This document shows, piece by piece, positions 19,131 to 27,840 of a DNA stretch of 64,000 nt. Location: the NCBI GenBank assembly GCA_016715075.1, contig JADKBK010000017.1:21986-85985 (forward strand), read 5' to 3'. The notes under the pieces were generated by a model. The model was not told the origin of the DNA. It searched no databases and worked only from the letters and a program-made list of their open reading frames with translations. The position numbers were made by a program, and so were the translations under genes. The stretch's first letter is position 1, and the number at the start of each line of letters is the position of its first letter. Source of the DNA: Bacteroidales bacterium (GTDB lineage Bacteria; Bacteroidota; Bacteroidia; Bacteroidales; VadinHA17).

Positions 19131-19553
19131 ATGAAAAGGAAAATTAGAAATAGTTGCATTCTGATCCTGACAAGTGTAATTCTGCCTGTTTTCAATATTC
19201 CTCTTCAGGCTCAGCTATCAGGCGATTCCGAATCCCACCGGGTACTCCTGCCAAACGGATGGAGTCTGTCCCCCGCAGGCAAAACCCTTAACCTGGGAGA
19301 CCTGCCCCTGAATATTGCCATTTCACCTTCCAAGAAACTTGCAGCCATTACTAATAATGGTCAGAGCGATCAGTCAATTCAACTGGTCGATATCGAAAAA
19401 GAAATAGTTGTTGACTCGGTCCCAATCGGAAAATCATGGCTGGGACTGGCTTTTTCCGGCAATGGTAAGTATCTCTATGCTTCGGGAGGAAATGATAACA
19501 TTGTACTGAGGTATTCAATAGAAAATAACCAACTGTCAATTTTGATACATTAA
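19131..19553 (+). pseudogene. YVTN beta-propeller/phosphoesterase protein, N-terminal part (frameshifted)
   Basis: Signal peptide (to about AQLSG) and the first two YVTN-type propeller blades (ITNNGQSDQSIQLVDIEKE; AFSGNGKYLYASGGND). The frame ends early because the run of T at 19540-19543 appears one base short: with five T it would read LSIFDTLTIGKPW and join the long frame to 21583. ATG at 19131 is 12 bases after the GH20 stop. Confidence 0.8.
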
Positions 19554-21583
19554 CAATCGGAAAGCCCTGGCCGGAAAAGATTTCCATTGCAGGGCTTGCT
19601 ATCGATGATGCAAAAAACAGACTCTATGTCGTCACCAAGGAAAATAACTCACTGTATGTCATAGATACAAAATCTAAGAAAACAGTATGGAAATATGATC
19701 TGGGAGGTGAAGGATATACCTGTATCCTCTCACCTGACCATAAAATACTCTATATCTCGTGCTGGGGCTGTGACAAAATCATCCTTTTTGATACAAAAAT
19801 TCTGAAAATCAGCGGATCTATAAATGTCGGGGACAATCCAAATGACATGTGCATTACCGGCGACAGCCGGTATCTTTTTGTTGCCAACGCCAATGACAAT
19901 ACTGTTTCAATCATTGATACCAGGAAGATGAAGGTCATTGAAAAGCTCAACTCAGCCCTATACCCTGATTCACCTACCGGATCAACACCCAATAGTGTGG
20001 CTCTGAGCAAAGATGAAAAGACATTGTATATTGCCAATGCAGATAATAATTGTCTTGCCGTATTTGATGTGACCACACCTGGATCGTGCAGAAGCAAGGG
20101 CTTCATTCCTACAGGCTGGTATCCAACATGTGTGAGGATCGCCGGCGACAAAATACTTGTAGCCAATGGGAAGGGATTGTCATCAATGGCAAATCCGTAC
20201 GGTCCCAATCCTTATCACAGCGATGAGGATGTTGTATATCAGGAAGGCGGACAGAGCAGGAAAATGAAAGTTCAATATATCGGGGGTCTGTTCAAGGGGA
20301 CACTGAGTATTATAGAAAATCCTGATATCAAAAAAATGGCTTCATATTCTGAGTCAGTTTTAAGGAATTCCCCCTATTCAAAAAAGAATGAGATTACAAC
20401 CGAAGGGGCTTCCGGAAATCCTGTCCCGATGAGAGTTGGTGATTTGTCCCCGATAAAGCATATTTTCTATGTCATCAAGGAAAACCGCACCTATGACCAG
20501 GTTCTGGGTGATATGCCTGAGGGCAACGGTGATCCCGGGCTGGTGCTGTTTGGAGAGAAAATCACGCCTAATCAGCATGCACTTGCCCGCGAATTTGTCC
20601 TGCTGGATAATTTCTATGTAAACGGGGAAGTCAGTGCCGATGGCCACAGCTGGACGATGGGAGCCTATGCTACAGATTATCTTGAAAAAAACTGGCCGAC
20701 AAGTTATGGAGGAAGAGGAGGAGAATATCCGGGCGAAGGACAAAGAAAGATAGCAAACAATAAGAACGGATTTCTCTGGGATAACTGCCAGAGAAATGGT
20801 GTTTCCTATCGTACCTATGGGGAATTTATCGGGGGAGACGGGCCGAATATTCCGGTATTAAAGGATCACTATTGCAAGGACTACTCCCTGTGGGTTCCGT
20901 CAATCCGTGATACTGTAAGGTTTACCCAATGGAGGAGGGATTTTGACTCCCTGCTGGCAGCAGGGGCATTGCCTCAGCTTAATACTGTACGGTTTATAAA
21001 CGATCATACCGAGGGATTAAGCCTGAACCGGCCCACTCCATTTGTCCATGTTGCTGATAATGATCTTGCTGTAGGAATGTTCGTCGATTATCTCAGCCAT
21101 AGTCCCATATGGAACCAAAGCCTCATCCTGATAGTTGAGGATGATGCTCAGAACGGTCCCGATCATGTTGATGCCCATCGCAGCACAGCATATATTGCAG
21201 GCGGATATGTGAAAAAAGGATTTGTTGATCATACTTCCTACACCACCTCCTCATTGTTAAGAACAATTGAGCTTATCCTGGGGCTGCCTCCCATGACTCA
21301 ATATGATGCTGCTGCAGTTCCGTTGTGGAGATGCATGAATAACACGCCCGACCATCCTGCCTTTGAGGCTAAGCCCTGCCAGGTCGACCTGGATGAAAAG
21401 AACACAGCTGAAAACATATGGCAGCAAAAGAGCGAGAAGTTCGATTTTACAATGGAAGATAATGTTAATGATGCCGATTTTAATGAAGTGATATGGAAAG
21501 CAGTAAAGGGAATCGATTCACCCTGTCCTCCTGCCGTAAGGGCTGCATTCTTTATACCGGATAATGAAGAAGATAAAGATTGA
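19538..21583 (+). pseudogene. YVTN beta-propeller/phosphoesterase protein, main part (frameshifted)
   Basis: Continuation of the gene begun at 19131; the first Met in this frame is at 19847 but homology starts at once. Several more propeller blades (YLFVANANDNTVSIIDT, KTLYIANADNNCLAVFD) are followed by a phosphoesterase domain of the phospholipase C / acid phosphatase family: KENRTYDQVLGD, GEVSADGHSW, VEDDAQNGPDHVDAHRS and PMTQYDAAA are the conserved metal-binding segments. The joined product would be about 817 aa and secreted. Substrates of such fusions are unknown to me; phosphorylated glycans or phospholipids are possible given the glycosidase neighbours. Confidence 0.85.
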
Positions 21584-21599
21584 TATAGAAATAATAGTA

Positions 21600-21891
21600 A
21601 GGGCTGTTGAAAAAATCCTCTGTGAACTCTTTACCTCTGTGCCCGCTGTGTAAGTTCTTAATTTATTGTTGCCAAACACATAAAAAAATATTTAGTAATT
21701 ATAACCCGCTGGCGCGGTCCCGATAACTATAGGGATGCAATCCGTGCCATACAAATAAAAATAATATTTAGGAATTATAATCTATGTGTGAATAAACCCG
21801 TATTGGCACGGGTTGCAAACCCGCGCCAGCACTGTGTCCCTGCTGGCGCGGTCCCGAAAGTTATCGGAATGCAATCCTTAACATTCTCAAA
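21600..21891. repeat. spacer with CTCTGTG repeat and three REP-like palindromes
   Basis: A CTCTGTG-type fragment (21612-21665) is followed by copies of the GGCACGGATTGCAAATCCGTGCC-like palindrome, in full or variant form, at about 21709-21750, 21803-21830 and 21842-21880. The first and third variants contain an inner CCCGATAACTAT..-type insertion. No gene is seen. Confidence 0.7.
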
Positions 21892-23682
21892 TTAAAACTT
21901 AAACTCCACCTGCACCTTCATCTGAACCGGAACAGGTTTGCCTTTCTGCGTTCCAGGTATCCAGTCGGGCATACTGCTGATTACCCTTTTTGCCTCTGCA
22001 TCAAGAAGAGGATTCACTGAGTTAATTACCTGGACATCCATAATTTTCCCTGAAGCAGTCACCAGAAAACCAACATTAACTGAACCCATGATCTTCTTAT
22101 TATATGCTTCCCCCGGATATTTGAGGTTTTCACTAATCCAGCTTTTTAAAGCTTCCCTGCCCCCTCCCGGGAATTCAGGAAGTTCTTCTATAACGACAAA
22201 CAGATCATTATTAGCCTTTTGATCACTTAATTGTTCAGCTGCCTCCACTGCAGATACCTTCTTCTTTTCAGCCGTAGCGGCTTTAGTTTTTGAAGTAATC
22301 TCTATCACCCCATTCTTTCCCTTATCTCCGTATTTATCAGTAGCAGATTTGTCCTTGAGTACATTGATCGATGCAATGGTTTCCGGATCGATGGCCTCGA
22401 CATCGATATCTTTGATGGCACCGTCAAGGACAACGAGAGGAGGAGGTCCCCCGTTTGTGTCTTTTATTTTCACAGGAGGTGGCGGAGGAGGAGGTGGCGG
22501 AGGAGGTACTCCAACGGATGATTTCAGATAGCTTATGGTGTCCTTCACCATTGCTATAGTCATATCTTTGACAAAATTCGCCTTAATGACTTTTGATTTA
22601 TATCCGACAAAGGAAACAACAATTGCAGATTCATCAGGAACATTTATGATGCTGAACTTCCCTTTTGAATCTGATGAAGCTCCTAAAGTGGTTCCCATTA
22701 CAATCACTGAAGCTCCGGGTAAGGGACTTCCACTCTCCTCAACAACTGTCCCGTTTATTTTTTTGTCAGAAGTCTTTGCAACACTATTCTGGATTCCAGG
22801 ATTATCTTTTTGCTGAGCATACTGATAATCAGGTTTTGCAAAAGCGTAAAAGACAATTGCAAAAACAGGAAGAATAAAGAGTATCTTCATTTTCCTGTAT
22901 GGTGAACTTATTATATTTTTCATCATTGTAAATCTTTTTTTATTAACTGAATAATTGAATGAATTCACCAGGCTGATGACTGGGGCGCCAACAATCTGGT
23001 TTAACAGAGCTGCCCTGTAAATTGCCGGGTCAGATGTCCGCTGCAGCGCCACCTTATCAGCAATATATTCATGGTTCTGTCTTACAAGCCGGATGTAGAT
23101 CCAGATCACAGGATTAAACCACTGCAATACACAAAGCAACTGAACAAGCATCAGGTCGAACCAGTGCTTCTGCCGTATATGCACCATCTCATGATTCATT
23201 ATCTCCCTCATCTCTATTTCTGTAACTGAAGGATTGACAAAAACATAGGAGAAAAATGAAAATGCAGATTCATAATCGGCAGTTTTTACAAGCTTCACCG
23301 GATGGGAAGTATCGATTCCGGCCTTACTGATGACTTTGAGAAGTGATCTTCCCTGTTTGATTATCATAAATGCCACAAACAGCAATCCTGACAGATAGAG
23401 ATATAATAACACAAGGTGAAAATCAGGTTTGCTGATGCTGACTGTTGTATTCTGAACTGCGCCTGCGATCTGAATTTCAGCCTGGCTGTCACTGACAGCC
23501 GGAAGCATTACCCTGTAACTCACAGTTATAAAGGGAAAAACAAGAGCTGCCAGGATCCCTGATAAAAGGAATAACCTGTTAAGTTCAAAAAATCTCTCAT
23601 CCCGAAGAAAAAGAATATAAACCAGTGCAAAACCGGTAAGCCAGGCAACTGACTTGACAAGATATAAGGCAAGTGTTTCCAT
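21892..23682 (-). CDS. BlaR1/MecR1-type M56 metallopeptidase fused to regulatory-like, plug-like and TonB C-terminal domains
   Basis: 596 aa membrane sensor-protease. Residues 1-110 hold three helices; the M56 domain has zinc site HEMVH (164-168) with Glu205 as probable third ligand, and a fourth helix lies at about 266-282. Then come a carboxypeptidase-regulatory-like domain (308-380), eleven consecutive prolines (393-403), a segment like the end of a TonB receptor plug (VLDGAIKDID ... INVLKDKSATDKYGDKG, 415-465) and a TonB C-terminal domain (about 500-596). In BlaR1 systems the protease inactivates the BlaI repressor on sensing a signal. The start codon overlaps the stop of the blaI-like gene by one base, so the two are coupled. 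Confidence 0.88.
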   Translation of the reverse strand: METLALYLVKSVAWLTGFALVYILFLRDERFFELNRLFLLSGILAALVFPFITVSYRVMLPAVSDSQAEIQIAGAVQNTTVSISKPDFHLVLLYLYLSGLLFVAFMIIKQGRSLLKVISKAGIDTSHPVKLVKTADYESAFSFFSYVFVNPSVTEIEMREIMNHEMVHIRQKHWFDLMLVQLLCVLQWFNPVIWIYIRLVRQNHEYIADKVALQRTSDPAIYRAALLNQIVGAPVISLVNSFNYSVNKKRFTMMKNIISSPYRKMKILFILPVFAIVFYAFAKPDYQYAQQKDNPGIQNSVAKTSDKKINGTVVEESGSPLPGASVIVMGTTLGASSDSKGKFSIINVPDESAIVVSFVGYKSKVIKANFVKDMTIAMVKDTISYLKSSVGVPPPPPPPPPPPVKIKDTNGGPPPLVVLDGAIKDIDVEAIDPETIASINVLKDKSATDKYGDKGKNGVIEITSKTKAATAEKKKVSAVEAAEQLSDQKANNDLFVVIEELPEFPGGGREALKSWISENLKYPGEAYNKKIMGSVNVGFLVTASGKIMDVQVINSVNPLLDAEAKRVISSMPDWIPGTQKGKPVPVQMKVQVEFKF

Positions 23683-24059
23683 TATTTCCGTTTTCTGTCT
23701 TGTGATAATTCAGTTTTTGCTGCCTCGAGCAAATCATCGAGTTCCTTTACTGTCAGATCTTTTTCCCTGGCAAAGAATGATGCCATTGCCGGGAATGAGT
23801 TATTGAAATAGTTCTCCAGCAGTCCGAACAGCTGGCTTTTAGAGTAATTGCTCTTTGAGATCAACGGATAATAAAGATGAACATTTCCGTATGCCTTATG
23901 GCCTACATGTCCCTTTTTCTCGAGAACCCTCAAAACCGTCGACACTGTATTGCGTGCCGGTTTCGGGTCCGGAAAACTATCGCGGATATCCTTTACGAGA
24001 CCGGTCTCCCTGTCCCATAAGATCTGCATCACCTGTTCTTCTGCCTTAGTAAGTTGCAT
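23682..24059 (-). CDS. BlaI/MecI/CopY family transcriptional repressor
   Basis: 125 aa winged-helix repressor (residues 1-75 DNA-binding: MQLTKAEEQVMQILW, TVLRVLEKKGHVGHK) with a C-terminal dimerisation helix. Members are cleaved or released when the partner M56 protease is activated. It is the first gene of the pair with the M56 sensor. Two strong TGACTA..TAGTCA palindromes lie 219-281 bases upstream, separated by a low-complexity repeat, and are the probable operators. The regulated output beyond the pair itself is unknown; no beta-lactamase is adjacent. Confidence 0.93.
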   Translation of the reverse strand: MQLTKAEEQVMQILWDRETGLVKDIRDSFPDPKPARNTVSTVLRVLEKKGHVGHKAYGNVHLYYPLISKSNYSKSQLFGLLENYFNNSFPAMASFFAREKDLTVKELDDLLEAAKTELSQDRKRK

Positions 24060-24082
24060 TTTCTGATGTACTTAGTTTGTGT

Positions 24083-24252
24083 TATTCAATTCCTGGTGCT
24101 GGGTGCTGGGTGCTGGTGCTGGGGGGTTCTTGGTGCTTGGTTTTGGGTGCTTGGTTCTTGGTTCTGGGTGCTTGGTGCTGGTTGATTTGTTTAAGTTATA
24201 ATTTTTATTACCCAGAACCCAGTACCCAGTACCTAGTACCCAGTACCCGTTT
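24083..24252. repeat. degenerate tandem repeat of GGTGCTGG / CCCAGTACC words
   Basis: Imperfect copies of GGTGCTGGGT and GGTTCTTGG (24090-24182) are followed by CCCAGTACCCAGTACC copies (24210-24248) that are roughly complementary, so a transcript could form a long hairpin. It lies between the putative operators and the repressor gene, hence probably in the 5' leader. The open frame across it on the plus strand is low complexity and not a gene. Confidence 0.7.
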
Positions 24253-24277
24253 TAATCAATCCTTCAACACAAAGATA

Positions 24278-24295
24278 TGACTATTTTTATAGTCA
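24278..24295. promoter_or_regulatory. palindromic operator candidate 1 for the BlaI-like repressor
   Basis: TGACTAT-TTTT-ATAGTCA, a perfect inverted repeat with 7-base arms. It shares the TGACTA half site with a second palindrome 40 bases away (centre to centre), close to four helical turns. BlaI-family repressors bind such short inverted repeats as dimers, so autoregulation is likely. Confidence 0.6.
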
Positions 24296-24312
24296 CGCAA
24301 ATATTTTGCGAT

Positions 24313-24340
24313 AAAAATGACTATTTATTTAGTCATTTTT
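24313..24340. promoter_or_regulatory. palindromic operator candidate 2 for the BlaI-like repressor
   Basis: AAAAATGACTA-TTTATT-TAGTCATTTTT, a perfect inverted repeat with 11-base arms sharing the TGACTA half site of the first palindrome. The AT-rich flanks could also hold the promoter of the blaI-M56 pair. Confidence 0.6.
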
Positions 24341-25147
24341 ATAACTGGCTTATATTCTGATTATTAAAGTCCGCTATTCTATCTTACCGATGGTGTGGAT
24401 ATCCACTCGTGACAAAAATCGATGAAATCCATTAACCGCAAAGTGCTCCAACTATGAAATATATGAACTTCAAGATTAATAACTTAATAGAGAATTGAAC
24501 ATTCCTTCTCATTTACCCCCTTCCCCCTAAAGGGGGTTCAAGAACTTCTATTATCTTGATTTCAAGCCCCCTTCAGGGGGTTGGGGGTTAAAAATGATGA
24601 AAAAAAGATCTGGTATTGAAGTAGAAGAGTTATATAGAGCGCAAAGTTTCAACGCAAAGTACGCGGAGGAGCTATTCCATCTGCTGGCGCTCTGCATTTT
24701 ATACTTTGTGCATCCCTTTGTGAAGCCCTTAGAGTCCTTTGTGTTTAATATATAATTAATTAAACCCCGCTGGCACGGATTTGCAATCCGTGCCATTCAA
24801 ATAAAAAAAATATTTTGGAATTATAATCTGCAGGTGAAAAAAACCGTATTGGCACGGGTTACAAACCCGCGCCAGCACAGGGTTCTGCACGCCCAGCTGG
24901 CGCGGATTTGCAATCCGTGCCAAAACAAATACGATAAGTCAACTCCCCGAGCGTGGTCCTGATATCCCACCGCTGGCGCGGTCACGATAACTATCGGGAT
25001 GCAATCCGTGCCAAAATTTTCAAATATCATAGGCACGGATCACAGATCCGCGCCAACGGCCACTTCGCCGAACCTAGTTAACGCCACTGACCATATTTGG
25101 ATTTTTTTGATTAATTTGCACCTTATAAATCCATTAATAATAATACA
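24341..25147. repeat. gene-free spacer with REP-like palindrome cluster
   Basis: No coding frame is supported. A CCCCCTAAAGGGGG-type inverted repeat with its GGGG/CCCC partner occupies 24508-24592. A CTTTGCG/ACGCAAAG word repeat lies at about 24637-24742. Five copies of the GGCACGGATTTGCAATCCGTGCC-like palindrome follow at about 24769-24795, 24849-24876, 24896-24922, 24972-25012 and 25031-25056. The copy at 24769 is nearly perfect: TGGCACGGATT-TGC-AATCCGTGCCA. Confidence 0.75.
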
Positions 25148-25879
25148 ATGAAAAGAAACATTATTTTATCATGCATGGCATTGATGCTCATCGCTATGCC
25201 CGCTATCGGTCAGGATGCCAATAAACTGACTGCTCAGGAGAAGAAAGACGGCTGGGTACTCCTGTTCAACGGAAAGGATTTCAGCGGCTGGAGGCAATGC
25301 AACGGAACAGCAATGCCGAAAAACTGGGTAATTGAAGATAACGCCATGAAAGTCATCATCGGAGAAGGAAAAAAACCTGGTGAAGGTGCAAACGGTGATA
25401 TCCTGTATAGTGATAAGAAATTTAAAAACTTTGAAATTTCAATTGACTGGAAAGCCAGCAAAATGGCAAACTCAGGAATATTCTTCAATGTGCGTGAAGT
25501 CCCCGGGAAACCAATTTACTATGCTTCTCCTGAGATTCAGGTTCTTGACAATGCCGATGCAACAGACAATAAGGTTGACAGTCACCTCGCAGGATCACTT
25601 TATGATATGATTGCAGCCGATCCGAAGACAGTTCATCCCGCCGGCCAGTGGAATACAATCGTTATCCGCGTTCAGAACGGTAAAGTAACTCATATTCAGA
25701 ACGGTGTTAAGGTTGTTGAATATGAACTATGGACTCCAGCCTGGGATGCGCTGGTGGCAAACAGTAAATTCAAGACTTTCCCCGGATTCACTGAAGGAAT
25801 TGCCAAAGAAGGATTTATAGGTCTGCAGGACCATGGATATCCTGTATGGTTCAGGAATATAAAAATTCACGAACTTTAG
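25148..25879 (+). CDS. DUF1080 (3-keto-disaccharide hydrolase domain) secreted protein
   Basis: 243 aa with signal peptide (MKRNIILSCMALMLIAMPAIG). The rest is one DUF1080 concanavalin-like jelly roll: GWVLLFNGKDFSGWR near the start, GDILYSDKKFKNFEISIDWK and SGIFFNVRE in the middle, GYPVWFRNIKIHEL at the end. Members act on or bind 3-keto sugars and related glycans in the periplasm. It probably forms a pair with the esterase gene 59 bases downstream. Confidence 0.9.
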   Translation: MKRNIILSCMALMLIAMPAIGQDANKLTAQEKKDGWVLLFNGKDFSGWRQCNGTAMPKNWVIEDNAMKVIIGEGKKPGEGANGDILYSDKKFKNFEISIDWKASKMANSGIFFNVREVPGKPIYYASPEIQVLDNADATDNKVDSHLAGSLYDMIAADPKTVHPAGQWNTIVIRVQNGKVTHIQNGVKVVEYELWTPAWDALVANSKFKTFPGFTEGIAKEGFIGLQDHGYPVWFRNIKIHEL

Positions 25880-25938
25880 GAATACATTCTGCGGTAATTG
25901 TCCCCATGATAGCCTGATTATCATGAAAATAAAATATT

Positions 25939-27018
25939 ATGAAAAATTATAACCCATCTGCACGGCGCCAGAACCGCCGTGCTTTTTTACAATCAAATGC
26001 CATCCTTGGCCTTGGTGCCTTCACTACGGGTATGGTGATGAACGGTTCCTGCACATCCAATAAACCTGCAGCAGCTGAAACTCCTTCAGAAGATCTGCTG
26101 TCAAGATACCAGGAATGCCTCGGAGGACCATTCCCGGCACCTGTACCTCTCAATCCTCAGCTCAGGGAGACAATTAAAAAAGATGGCTATCGCATCGAGT
26201 CAATAACTTATGATGTTCAGCCGGGGGAAAAGATCCCTGCTCTGATACTTATTCCTGACAATGTAACTTCCGCCAACCCTGCTCCGGGAATTTGTGTCTG
26301 GCATCAGCATAACGGGGAGTATCATCTTGGTAAATCCGAACCGGCCGGACTGGCAGGAAACCCGATGCACCATACTGCAGTTGCACTTGTAAGAGAGGGT
26401 TATGTCGTCCTCTGCCCCGATTCCCTCTGCTTTGAAGAGCGGCAGGATCCGACCGGGATACTTCAGAGAGGTGACTATGAAAGGTTCGAGTTCCTGTACC
26501 AGCTTGAAAGGGGCCGCAGTCTCGCATGGAAAGATATCCTTGACATGATGCAGTCTGTCTCGATGCTGTGTGAGCGTCCGGAGGTGAACCCGGCCCTCAT
26601 AGGCTGCTATGGACATTCCATGGGTTCAACACATTCATGGTTGGTTGGACCGCTGGAGCCACGGCTTAAATGTGTGATTGGCAACTGTTGCCTTCCCACA
26701 TATGAAGCAATTGAGGAGACTCATATTCTGCACTGCTTTCCGAATTTTGTCCCGGGATGGCTCAGGTATGGCGATACTCCTGAAATCGCATCACTAATTG
26801 CCCCGAGAGCTCTCCATCTTAATTTCGGAGAAAATGATTCCGGCAGTCCTATTGAATCGGTAAAACGAGGATTGTCAAGGATTGCCGAAGTCTATAAACA
26901 GAAAAATGCACCGGGCAATTTTACAAGCTTTATCGAACCAGGGGCAGAACATGTTCTTTCAGAAGCCATGTGGCAGCAGGTGAAAGAGTGTTTTGCACGG
27001 CATCTTAAATCTGCCTGA
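25939..27018 (+). CDS. Tat-exported alpha/beta hydrolase (dienelactone hydrolase / acetyl-xylan esterase-like)
   Basis: 359 aa. The N-terminus carries a twin-arginine-type signal (QNRRAFLQSNAILGLGAF) ending in a GSC lipobox-like motif at residue 38. The hydrolase has the nucleophile Ser227 in GHSMGS, probable acid Asp300 in FGENDSG and His338 in GAEHVL. It resembles the large Abhydrolase_7 / acetyl-xylan esterase group that removes acyl groups from glycans. Export and the DUF1080 neighbour support a role in glycan de-esterification; the exact substrate is unknown. Confidence 0.8.
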   Translation: MKNYNPSARRQNRRAFLQSNAILGLGAFTTGMVMNGSCTSNKPAAAETPSEDLLSRYQECLGGPFPAPVPLNPQLRETIKKDGYRIESITYDVQPGEKIPALILIPDNVTSANPAPGICVWHQHNGEYHLGKSEPAGLAGNPMHHTAVALVREGYVVLCPDSLCFEERQDPTGILQRGDYERFEFLYQLERGRSLAWKDILDMMQSVSMLCERPEVNPALIGCYGHSMGSTHSWLVGPLEPRLKCVIGNCCLPTYEAIEETHILHCFPNFVPGWLRYGDTPEIASLIAPRALHLNFGENDSGSPIESVKRGLSRIAEVYKQKNAPGNFTSFIEPGAEHVLSEAMWQQVKECFARHLKSA

Positions 27019-27112
27019 AACCAACCTTTTATAACCTGGAAGATATACGTTTCTGACTGTCACCTCCGTTGACAGTATGAATTGTAAAACGGATTAACTT
27101 TTGGTGATCACA

Positions 27113-27514
27113 ATGAAAAGAAAGCATTTGCTTGTTACTGCCTCAATTTTCCTGATACTAACAGGAATATTGAGAGGCATCGGAGGTATAGCTCTATTAA
27201 TAAAAGGTAGTCAACTTGCAACCAATATCACAATAATTGCCAATGTTTTACAGATCAGGTTGGTTGCAATCGGATTAATATCTCTTTGTGCATTGCTAAT
27301 CTATGCAGGAATTAATCTACTCCGAAAAAACACTTATAGAAGCTGGTATTTTTGCTTTATACTTTTATGCCTGTTCCTCCTGGGGGGAGCATTAAATGGT
27401 TATATACTCTTTGGACATCCGGTTGATCAGGGACAAACAACCAATTTTTTAGCAGTAATCATAATAGGGCTCTTGCTTATTTTGGGAAGACCAGCTCTAA
27501 AAGAAAGGAGCTGA
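27113..27514 (+). CDS. small four-helix membrane protein of unknown function
   Basis: 133 aa with four hydrophobic segments (about 7-30, 45-66, 77-98, 109-127) and a Lys-rich start (MKRKHLL). No family recognised. An upstream in-frame TTG at 27101 is possible, but ATG at 27113 starts a normal membrane protein. Isolated between the esterase and a regulatory-like-domain protein. Confidence 0.5.
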   Translation: MKRKHLLVTASIFLILTGILRGIGGIALLIKGSQLATNITIIANVLQIRLVAIGLISLCALLIYAGINLLRKNTYRSWYFCFILLCLFLLGGALNGYILFGHPVDQGQTTNFLAVIIIGLLLILGRPALKERS

Positions 27515-27840
27515 ATCAGGATTTTGGGTAATTATCCATTTTGTAGATTCCTCATTTCTTAATGTATAGCCAATATCATATGATTTTTTTTCATTAGCCC
27601 GGGGTGTGAATACCACCAACATTTTGCAGCTCTGAAGGAGTTGAATACCAGGAAAGAAATCTCCTGGGTTGTATGGATTATTAAGATAAATCAACTTGCT
27701 GCAATTCTGACTTGTTCATTTATTGAATATTGTTTAACTTTAATTCGATGGTGATAGCTAAAATCAGGGTGTTTCCTCTTATGATGTCTGATTCGATTCA
27801 TTGTACCAAAATATTTCCGTTACAATTAAATTCTTTATAA
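27515..27840. other. gene-free spacer with degenerate dispersed repeat
   Basis: No convincing gene. The middle (27600-27690) contains phrases such as CTCTGAAGGAGTTGAATA that look like remnants of a dispersed intergenic element. The minus-strand open frame at 27497-27694 has no family resemblance and is not supported. Confidence 0.4.

Noticed and set aside
24077..24280. Plus-strand open frame of 67 codons rich in Cys, Trp, Leu and Gly
   Set aside because: It lies wholly in a degenerate tandem repeat and has no family resemblance; the composition reflects the repeated word.
24769..25056. CRISPR-like series of similar 25-40 base units
   Set aside because: Units vary in length and orientation, spacing is irregular, units are themselves palindromes that recur at other loci, and there are no cas genes.
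27497..27694. Minus-strand frame of 65 codons between a membrane protein and a regulatory-like protein
   Set aside because: Overlaps the end of the plus-strand gene, contains dispersed-repeat words and shows no recognisable domain.
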